From: Chloroflexota bacterium
GTDB lineage: Bacteria; Chloroflexota; Limnocylindria; Limnocylindrales; CSP1-4
Reading direction: 5' to 3'
Length of the DNA stretch: 48,846 bases
Assembly (NCBI GenBank): GCA_003152165.1
Contig: PLZO01000060.1
Span: 174-49,019, forward strand
Of this stretch, positions 42,449 to 48,846 are shown in pieces. The position numbers and the translations under genes were made by a program. How positions within the stretch are numbered: the stretch's first letter is position 1; each line of letters starts with the position of its first letter. Below the pieces are notes generated by a model. That model saw only the letters and a program-made list of their open reading frames with translations. It searched no databases and was not told where the DNA came from.

Positions 42449-43924
42449 CTAGTCGGTCGGGTGGCCGGCCGACGGTGCCGACCATGATCGGTCACCTGCC
42501 GCCGAAGCGTGAACCGGCGGGGTGCGGTCGATCCAGGGACGAGCTGCCTCGAGCTGCCCGGCGAGCCGGAACAGGGTCGCCTCGTCGCCGTATCGCCCGG
42601 TCAACAGACTCCCGATCGGGAGGCCGTCGGCCGACCAGGTCAGGGGCAGGCTGATCGCCGGCTGGCCGGTCATGTTGGCGATCGGGTTCCATGGGTTGAA
42701 GGCGCAGTCGAAACGCCACCATTCGAGCGCACCGCCCTGCGACTGGTTCAGGATCCCAAGCGGCAGCGGGGGCTGGGCGAGCGTTGGGGTGACCCAGGCC
42801 GCGTACGTCTCGAAGAACGGGGCGATCCGGCGGGTCGCCTGGGCCAGGTCGTCGAGCGCGTCGAGCAGGTCGACCGCGTCGAGTCGCCGAGCGTACTCGA
42901 CGAGCTCCCAGGTCGTGATCTCCAGCTCGTCCCGGCGCAGCGGTCGGCCGAGCTCGCGAACGGCCGCGCGATGGTCCGCCTGGTTGGCAATCGCCCAAAC
43001 TCGGACATACGGCTCGATCAGGACCTCTCCGTCGAACTCGGGTGCGGCCTCCTCGACCTCATGGCCCAGCGCGGCCAGCAACTCGGCCGTCTCCCGCGCG
43101 GCAGCGGCGCACCCGGGGTCCACGGCTCCCTCGAGCGGCGACCGGGCAGTCCAGGCGATCCGGAGCCGACCGGGTTCCGTGCCAACCTCGGCCAGGAAGG
43201 GTCGATCCGGGGCCGGGGCGATATACGGATCGCCGGGCACCGGTCCCGAGGTGGCGTCGAGCAACGCCGCGCTGTCGCGGACGGTCCGGGTCAGGGCGTG
43301 CTCCACGGCGATCCCGGTCATCGCGTCGCCGGCCGGCGCCCACGAATTGCGACCGCGGGTTGGCTTCAGCCCGACGAGCCCGCAGCAGGATGATGGGATC
43401 CGGATCGAGCCGGCGCCATCGTTGCCATGCGCGGCAGGAACCATCCCCGAGGCGACGGCAGCGGCCGAGCCACCGGACGAGCCCCCGGTGGTGCGATCGA
43501 GAGCCCACGGATTGCGCGTCGGCCCGAAGAGGGCCGGCTCGGTTGTCGAGTGGTTGCCGAACTCGGGCGTATTGGTCTTGCCGAGCACGATCAACCCGGC
43601 TCGCCGGTAGCGTCGAACGAGCTCGCTATCGTCCCCCGAGACGTGGCCGAGGAACGCCCGCGACCCCTTGGTCTGGCGGGTCCCGCCGAACGTTGCACCG
43701 AGGTCCTTGAGCAGGAACGGGACCCCGGCCAGGGGTCCATCGGTCAGGGGCCGAGCCGCCGCCGCACGGGCCTCCTCGAACAACGGCGTTACGACGGCGT
43801 TCAGGATTGGGTTTACAGCCTCGATCCGGGCGATCGCGGCCTCAACCAGCTCAGCCGGGCTGAGCGCGCCGTTGCGCACGAGCTCGGCCTGGCCGATCGC
43901 ATCGAGCCGGGCCAGGTCCGTCAC
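42449..43924 (-). CDS. Amidase-signature-family amidase
   Basis: A 491-residue amidase. The Ser-cisSer-Lys triad is visible: K73 in FLLKDLG, S149 in [11 protein letters not shown] and nucleophile S173 in [12 protein letters not shown]. It hydrolyses a carboxamide to the acid plus ammonia or an amine. GatA is less likely, since gatB and gatC are absent and the C-terminal half differs. It starts at GTG 43924, 16 bases after the amidohydrolase stop. Together with the permease and amidohydrolase it suggests uptake and breakdown of amide-containing compounds. Confidence 0.9.
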   Translation of the reverse strand: MTDLARLDAIGQAELVRNGALSPAELVEAAIARIEAVNPILNAVVTPLFEEARAAAARPLTDGPLAGVPFLLKDLGATFGGTRQTKGSRAFLGHVSGDDSELVRRYRRAGLIVLGKTNTPEFGNHSTTEPALFGPTRNPWALDRTTGGSSGGSAAAVASGMVPAAHGNDGAGSIRIPSSCCGLVGLKPTRGRNSWAPAGDAMTGIAVEHALTRTVRDSAALLDATSGPVPGDPYIAPAPDRPFLAEVGTEPGRLRIAWTARSPLEGAVDPGCAAAARETAELLAALGHEVEEAAPEFDGEVLIEPYVRVWAIANQADHRAAVRELGRPLRRDELEITTWELVEYARRLDAVDLLDALDDLAQATRRIAPFFETYAAWVTPTLAQPPLPLGILNQSQGGALEWWRFDCAFNPWNPIANMTGQPAISLPLTWSADGLPIGSLLTGRYGDEATLFRLAGQLEAARPWIDRTPPVHASAAGDRSWSAPSAGHPTD

Positions 43925-43940
43925 CGCCGCGGTCCGTGGG

Positions 43941-45596
43941 TCATGTCCACTGCAGGCCGTCGTCCTCGTGAACGGTGGCCCCTTCGACCAGCGTGAGCAG
44001 CACGCGCGCGTCGCCCACCGGCCCGGCGTCCGGCCCGAAGATGTCCCGGTCCAGGACGGCCAGGTCGGCGTACTTGCCGACCGTGATCGTGCCGCTGTCC
44101 TGGTCGAGGTGATTGACGTAGGCGCTGCCGCTGGTAAACGCTGCGAGGGCGTCGTGCAGCCCGATCGCCTGGCCGGGCAGGAACGGGGGGGCCGAGCGGT
44201 CCTCGGGCGAAATCCTGGTCACCGCCACTTCGACTTCGGCCAGGACGTTCGGCGTGCTGACCGTCCAGTCGCTGCCGCCCACCAGTCGGGCGCCCGCTTC
44301 CAGCAGGCTCCGGAAGGCGTACTGCAGGGCGGCCCGCTCCGGCTCGAGGTAGGGCATCGTGAGCTTGACCATCTGGCGGTCGTTGCAGGCCCAGTAGGGC
44401 TGGATATTGGCGGCCGCCCCAAGGGCCTTGAAGCGAGGCAAGTCGGCTGGATCGACGACCTGCAGATGGGCCAGGTGATGGCGTCCGTCCGTCGGGCCGT
44501 TCGACCGGCGGGCCGCTTCGAGCGCATCGAGGGCCTGGCGGACCGCGCGATCTCCAAGGGCGTGGAAATGGACCTGGAAGCCCTCGGCGTCGAGCCGGGT
44601 CACGTGGAGCTTGAGCAGCTCCGGATCGACGAAGCTGATGCCGCGATTGCCGGTTGGCCGGCCATCCTCGCCGAGGTACTGGTGGAGCATGGCCGCGGTG
44701 TAGTTCTCGGCCACCCCGTCCTGCATGACCTTGACCGTGCCGGCCCGCAGCCGGCCCACGGTCCCGGTCCGACGAAGCTCGATGAGCTCGTCGATCTGCT
44801 CGCCGCCGCGCTCGCGGTCCCACCACAGTCCGGCGATCGCCCGCCCGGTCAGGTCGCCTCGCTCGGCGACGAGCCGATACGCCGCCAGGTCGGCTGGCGT
44901 CACCCAGGCGTCCTGCCAGGCGGTGATTCCGAACCGATGCAGATAGGCCTGGGCCAGGAGCACTCCGCGCGCCCGATCCTCGATCGTGGGTGGAGGGATC
45001 AACCGGCGGACGATCTCCATGGCTCCTTCGTGGAGGGTACCGCTGGGGACGCCGCCGGCGTCCCGCTCGATCCTGCCGTCGCCCGGATCCGGTGAGTCCG
45101 AGTTGATCCCGGCGACCTGCAGCGCGCGCGAATTTACCCACGCTCCGTGCCCGTCGCGGTTGACGAAGAAGGCCGGGCGATCGCCCACGACCGCATCGAG
45201 GTCAGCCGCCCGGGGGGTCCCGCCCGGGAACGCCTCCATATACCAGCCGTCACCGAGAACCCATGCCACATCCGGAGTCGCGGTCGCATACGCACGGATG
45301 GCCGCCTGGTAAGCGTGGAGGTCGCGAGTGAGCTCGTGCAGCGGGCAGCGCAGAAGCCCGATCCCCGCCATCGCCGGATGGACATGAGCGTCCTGGAAGC
45401 CGGGCAGCACGGTCCGTCCGGCCAGCTCGATCCGGCGTGTCCGCGGGCCCACGAGGGGACCGAGCTCCTCCAGGCTCCCGACCGCTACGATCCGGCCGTC
45501 GCGAATCGCGACGGCCTGCGCCGTCGGCCGCGACGGGTCCATGGTCACGACCGAGCCGCCGGCGAGGACCAGCTGCGCGGTCTGCCGACCGTTCAC
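43941..45596 (-). CDS. Amidohydrolase family protein (YtcJ-like)
   Basis: A 551-residue metal-dependent hydrolase of the amidohydro_3 type. The first metal motif is H71-V-H73 in GFQDAHVHP. Later ligand regions are FHALGDRAVRQALDALEAA, GGSDWTVSTPN and the C-terminal beta-sandwich IGLHDALAAFTSG...GKYADLAVLD. Such proteins open cyclic amides or remove N-acyl or formyl groups. GTG 45596 follows AAGGGAG; the open frame upstream to 46106 is a shadow of the permease gene. It sits 77 bases after the permease gene. Confidence 0.9.
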   Translation of the reverse strand: MNGRQTAQLVLAGGSVVTMDPSRPTAQAVAIRDGRIVAVGSLEELGPLVGPRTRRIELAGRTVLPGFQDAHVHPAMAGIGLLRCPLHELTRDLHAYQAAIRAYATATPDVAWVLGDGWYMEAFPGGTPRAADLDAVVGDRPAFFVNRDGHGAWVNSRALQVAGINSDSPDPGDGRIERDAGGVPSGTLHEGAMEIVRRLIPPPTIEDRARGVLLAQAYLHRFGITAWQDAWVTPADLAAYRLVAERGDLTGRAIAGLWWDRERGGEQIDELIELRRTGTVGRLRAGTVKVMQDGVAENYTAAMLHQYLGEDGRPTGNRGISFVDPELLKLHVTRLDAEGFQVHFHALGDRAVRQALDALEAARRSNGPTDGRHHLAHLQVVDPADLPRFKALGAAANIQPYWACNDRQMVKLTMPYLEPERAALQYAFRSLLEAGARLVGGSDWTVSTPNVLAEVEVAVTRISPEDRSAPPFLPGQAIGLHDALAAFTSGSAYVNHLDQDSGTITVGKYADLAVLDRDIFGPDAGPVGDARVLLTLVEGATVHEDDGLQWT

Positions 45597-45673
45597 ACGA
45601 CTCCCTTCGGAACAGATGAATGAGGCCGACCCCGGATCGGCGCCGGCGCCGGCCTCGCGCTGATAGCCCGATT

Positions 45674-47428
45674 TCAATCGGGCGGCAATGCCTGGTACAT
45701 CAACTTGGTCTCGATGCCGGCCCGCCGGTTGCGCATGGCCTGGATCGCATAGATCACGGCGCCGATCACGAACACGATGATCACGAACGAGACGCCCGAC
45801 GCGTTGAGGTACTGGAGCGGGGTCTGGGATCCGGTCAGGTTGTTGACGATCGGGGCGAGACCGGCGAACCAGTAGATCACGACCGCGAAGGCCAGCCAGA
45901 TCACGCCGATCAGCGGCATCCAGCGGATCCACGGGGCGTCTTTCATCAGGTCCCGCCGGGTGTACCTGGCCAGGATCGCGTTGATCCCGGGCATGATCCA
46001 GCTCAATGCCGAGGCCAGGATCGTGAAGAACGCCGACGCTACCAGGTTGAGCTTGCCGTCCAGCGCCGGATCTCCGTTGGGCGCCAGGGACCCTAACCCG
46101 ATCCATTTGAGGATCGCGAAGTTGCTGAAAGCCAGGAAGATCACGGCCGCGATGATCGTGGCCAGGATCGCATTGGCCGGCGCCCGGAGCCGCTCACTGA
46201 TCGTCCCGAACCACTCCGGCACCTGGCGATCGAGGCTCCAGGCCAGGGCCACCCGGCTGATGAAGATCACGTAGACCGGCATGAGCAGGAATGGGAAGAG
46301 GGTCGATGCCGCGCCGATGGTTGCCCAGAACGGCCACAAGTCCGGCCGGGCGATCGTCCCCACGAGCTGGAAGTAGTTCGGCTGGCCCATCGGCAGCGAC
46401 GGATTGGTGATGTAACCCCAGAAGGCACCCGACCAGCCCACCTGGCCGTTCAAGCCGAGCCGTCCGGCGAGCAGGTCAGGGTAGATCGAGTTCATGAACA
46501 CGGCCATCACCAGGGCGCCCAGGACCGCGATCAGGATCCCGCGCTTCACGTTGCCCCGGACTTCACCCGAGATGTAGGCCGAGTACTGGAAGCCGATGAA
46601 CTGGAACAGCATCACGCTGATCAGGAGCATGAACGGCCACGCCGTCAGGGACGATGGCCCGAAGTTGAAGCTGGATCCCGTCAACCCGGCCGTGGCTGCC
46701 GCCGCCGTCAGCTGCGGCACCGTCACCCCGTTGGCGTACTTGGGCAGGTTCGCCGCAAACGACGTGGGATCAAGGACGACCAGGCCGACGACAAACATCA
46801 GGATGCCGCCGATGAGCCCAAAGACCGTCAGGTACGTGACGATCTTGTGAAACCGGCGGGTTGGCTGGAAGACCACCAGGGCCACGACGGCCAGGACGAC
46901 CAGGCCGGCGATCATCCCGGGGACCCCCGTGATGTCCCCGGTGCTGCCGTCGGTGAACCAGCCGTTGGCGCCGTTGAAGAACGAGCTTCCAGTCCCAATG
47001 CCGATGATCCGCCCCTCCATCTGGACGCCCCGGAGGGTGAGGACCGTCTCGAACTGGATCAGAGCGATCGACGCGAAGACCAGGGTCCAGCTCTCCAGCC
47101 AGCCCAGGAGCGGCCCGATCCGAGGCACGATCCGGCTGGTGAAGACGTAGTCGCCGCCCGAGCGGGGCATGACGCTAGTGAGCGAAGCGAAGATGAAGGC
47201 GAGCAGGATGCACAGGCCGCCCGTGACCACGGCGGTCACCGTCCAATTGGAGAGCGAACCAAAGAGGATAATCGGGACGCCGGCCAGGACGGCAATCCCG
47301 AAGGCTCCGCCCAAGGTGCCACCAATGAAGGCGGCCGTGTTGAAGAACAACGCGTTGACGACGCTGACTTCGCGCACCAACCCCGACGATTGGCGCGTAA
47401 AGAGGGTCTTGACACCCGTCACGCCCAT
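45674..47428 (-). CDS. APC-superfamily amino acid/amine permease
   Basis: A 584-residue membrane protein with about 12 predicted helices. The first helix region has NTAAFIGGTLGGAFGIAVL, the broken helix typical of APC carriers, and MPRSGGDYVFTSRIV is the classic TM2-TM3 motif. It is longer than the usual 450-500 residues because of extended loops, one of about 30 residues near 140-165 rich in Gly/Asn/Thr. AGGAGG precedes ATG 47428. As first gene of the operon with hydrolases, it probably imports an amino acid, amine or amide. The 140 bases upstream, shared with a divergent gene, hold the promoters. Confidence 0.9.
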   Translation of the reverse strand: MGVTGVKTLFTRQSSGLVREVSVVNALFFNTAAFIGGTLGGAFGIAVLAGVPIILFGSLSNWTVTAVVTGGLCILLAFIFASLTSVMPRSGGDYVFTSRIVPRIGPLLGWLESWTLVFASIALIQFETVLTLRGVQMEGRIIGIGTGSSFFNGANGWFTDGSTGDITGVPGMIAGLVVLAVVALVVFQPTRRFHKIVTYLTVFGLIGGILMFVVGLVVLDPTSFAANLPKYANGVTVPQLTAAAATAGLTGSSFNFGPSSLTAWPFMLLISVMLFQFIGFQYSAYISGEVRGNVKRGILIAVLGALVMAVFMNSIYPDLLAGRLGLNGQVGWSGAFWGYITNPSLPMGQPNYFQLVGTIARPDLWPFWATIGAASTLFPFLLMPVYVIFISRVALAWSLDRQVPEWFGTISERLRAPANAILATIIAAVIFLAFSNFAILKWIGLGSLAPNGDPALDGKLNLVASAFFTILASALSWIMPGINAILARYTRRDLMKDAPWIRWMPLIGVIWLAFAVVIYWFAGLAPIVNNLTGSQTPLQYLNASGVSFVIIVFVIGAVIYAIQAMRNRRAGIETKLMYQALPPD

Positions 47429-47555
47429 CCCGATCCGCCTCCTGTGCTGATCCGGCCGGACCGCGCGGCCCGGCTCAATCCTCCCCTTCGACCAGGAATC
47501 AGGCGCACCCGGGTTCGCGCCGGATCCAAGTCGCCGGGGATGGACGCGCGCTCAC

Positions 47556-47569
47556 TATACTGGCGCGCA
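47556..47569 (+). promoter_or_regulatory. Probable leaderless -10 box for the nucleotidyltransferase-fold gene
   Basis: TATACT (47556-47561) is followed by seven bases and the ATG at 47569, so transcription would start at or one base before the start codon. No ribosome site is present. Confidence 0.5.
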
Positions 47570-48402
47570 TGTCGAGCGAGAATGCCATTTCGGCAACGGA
47601 CCCCGGCGAGCCGAGGGCGCCCGATATCGACGCGCCGACCCTGCGCGATCCCCTGGCCGAGGCGCTCCGCCTGATCGGCCTGGCCGATGGCCAGGGCCTC
47701 CAGGTGCGGCTGATGGGTGGTCTTGCATTTCACGCCCGCTGTCCCGAGTGGACGGCCCGGGTCGAACGCGAGCGGCGGGATATTGACGTCGCGACGCGGG
47801 CCCAGGATCGCAAGGCCCTGACGGCGATCATGGCCGGCGAGGGATATACCGGCGATCGCCAGTACAACGCTCTCTTCGGCCACAAGCAGCTCTATTTCGT
47901 CGACGAGGCGCGCAATCGTCCGGTCGACGTGCTGATCGACCGGATGGAGATGAGCCATACCTTTGAGTTTGCCAGGCGCCTCACGGTCGACAAACCCACG
48001 CTGCCGCTGGCTGAGCTGCTTCTGACCAAGCTCCAGATCGCCCGGATCAACCGCAAGGACATCCTCGACGGACTTGCCCTGCTCTCCGAATACCCGCTCG
48101 AGTCGAACGACAACGGTGCGGTGAACCTCAAGCAGATCACCAACCTCACGTCCTCGGACTGGGGCTGGTGGCGCACCGTGACCGGAAACCTCGACAAGTT
48201 CCGCCATTTCCACGAGACCGAGCTCCAGCCGGGCGAGCTCGACTTCCGCCGTCCGCCGCGGTTTGACGTCCAGGACCAGATCAGCGCCCTGCGCGCCGCC
48301 GTGGACGGGGCTCCAAAGTCGCTCCGCTGGAAGCTCCGCTCGCAGGTCGGGGACTCGATGCAATGGTTCCAGGAACCCGAAGAGGTCGGCCACGGCCGCT
48401 GA
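47569..48402 (+). CDS. Nucleotidyltransferase-fold protein
   Basis: A 277-residue protein with the polymerase-beta-type nucleotidyltransferase pattern: GG (50-51) in RLMGGLAFHAR, catalytic D71 and D73 in RRDIDVAT, and a third Asp, D120, in NRPVDVLIDRME. The following helices, LPLAELLLTKLQIARINRKD, resemble the AbiEii/MenA-type group, whose known members act as toxins or modify RNA. About 100 residues beyond are unique. No AbiEi-like antitoxin is adjacent. It could be a defence or toxin component, or a housekeeping protein; the sequence does not settle this. Confidence 0.75.
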   Translation: MSSENAISATDPGEPRAPDIDAPTLRDPLAEALRLIGLADGQGLQVRLMGGLAFHARCPEWTARVERERRDIDVATRAQDRKALTAIMAGEGYTGDRQYNALFGHKQLYFVDEARNRPVDVLIDRMEMSHTFEFARRLTVDKPTLPLAELLLTKLQIARINRKDILDGLALLSEYPLESNDNGAVNLKQITNLTSSDWGWWRTVTGNLDKFRHFHETELQPGELDFRRPPRFDVQDQISALRAAVDGAPKSLRWKLRSQVGDSMQWFQEPEEVGHGR

Positions 48403-48579
48403 CTCGGGGTCACTGGCTCAGGACCTGATCGCAGGCCGTTCAACCGTTAGCGCAACCGAACGTGGCCTGGCAAGCGGGCCACCGCCAGCAATCGGCCGGG
48501 TGCATTGTGAGCTGCTGGACTCGGCGTCCTCAAGTGCGTACGCTGATGTCATTCGGATCCATGCACTGGAGGCATTCCC

Positions 48580-48846
48580 TTGGCCAAGTTCAACACGATC
48601 AAGGTTGGCAAGCCGCTCAGTCTCGATGACCTCAAGCGGAAGTCCACACCACGCGGCCATCGGGTCAATCCCCGTGACGAGGACCTGACCCGACTGGTCA
48701 ACGAAGTGAGCGTTGGGGCTGCTTCACAGGTCCTGCCCTGGCACTATGAGGGTAAGGCGGCCACGGCCCGCGCGGCCGCCTCGAAAGTAATCAAGGGCAC
48801 CGGGGCAACGGTCTATGTCAGTAGTCGCCCGGATATGCCCGGGGTG
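48580..48846 (+). CDS. Unknown protein, 5' part only (runs off the window)
   Basis: The first 89 codons are visible, starting at TTG 48580 with GGAGG eight bases upstream. The protein begins LAKFNTIKVGKPLSLDDLKR and is basic; it then has QVLPWHYEGKAATARAAASK and ends in the window at VYVSSRPDMPGV. No family is recognised. The frame is open to the end of the window. Confidence 0.6.
   Translation, partial: MAKFNTIKVGKPLSLDDLKRKSTPRGHRVNPRDEDLTRLVNEVSVGAASQVLPWHYEGKAATARAAASKVIKGTGATVYVSSRPDMPGV

Noticed and set aside
42449-43924. GatA subunit of the Glu-tRNA amidotransferase
   Set aside because: gatB and gatC are absent, and the gene sits in a catabolic operon with a permease and an amidohydrolase.
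1-48846. CRISPR array, rRNA operon or complete insertion sequence
   Set aside because: No regularly spaced repeats, rRNA sequence or transposase-like frame was found on either strand.

Overview
The window is a high-GC (roughly two-thirds G+C by eye) bacterial chromosome segment. It carries an F420-type (DDN-fold) oxidoreductase, a cytosolic group 3b-like [NiFe] hydrogenase, a core-MetE-like protein, a SAM-I riboswitch and many apparently leaderless genes. Together these suggest a Chloroflexota-like soil or subsurface bacterium (Limnocylindria or a relative). This placement is inference; there is no rRNA to confirm it.

Region by region. 0.2-2.5 kb: a two-component system. 2.5-2.7 kb: a roughly 180-bp inverted-repeat element whose second copy lies at 23.4-23.6 kb. 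2.8-7.6 kb: two carbon-nitrogen hydrolases flank a SAM-riboswitch operon of a threonine-synthase-like PLP enzyme, a MoaD/ThiS-type sulfur carrier with an odd Cys-containing tail, and a core-MetE homologue. This looks like a thiocarboxylate-dependent homocysteine/methionine pathway. 7.7-8.6 kb: a GNAT remnant, a GNAT gene and tRNA-Thr(CGT). The 3' end of the tRNA plus its downstream flank is repeated at 19.65 kb, so 8.6-19.7 kb may be an old tRNA-targeted island. That island holds a cyclopropane-fatty-acid synthase, a split cytochrome b cluster, a quinone oxidoreductase, and a MarR/MMPL/MFS efflux block. No integrase is seen.

19.8-21.6 kb: a corrinoid protein and a URO-D-type methyltransferase. 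21.9-23.3 kb: an alpha/beta hydrolase and a DDN-type protein. 24.3-26.6 kb: a second MarR/MFS module, with an operator over its -10 box. 26.7-38.6 kb (minus strand): a long, tightly coupled hydrogenase operon. It begins with a cNMP-domain protein, then a fused beta/gamma diaphorase subunit, small subunit, large subunit, maturation protease, HypC, a DMT transporter, proteins of unknown function and a hemerythrin. It ends with a ferredoxin-GltD flavoprotein and two paralogous membrane proteins. A UspA gene diverges from its start across a clear inverted repeat.

39.2-48.8 kb: a CoA-transferase, two small unknown proteins, an apparent amide-catabolism operon (APC permease, amidohydrolase, amidase, phosphoesterase), a nucleotidyltransferase-fold protein and a truncated unknown gene. 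No CRISPR array, rRNA, complete insertion sequence or phage genes were seen.
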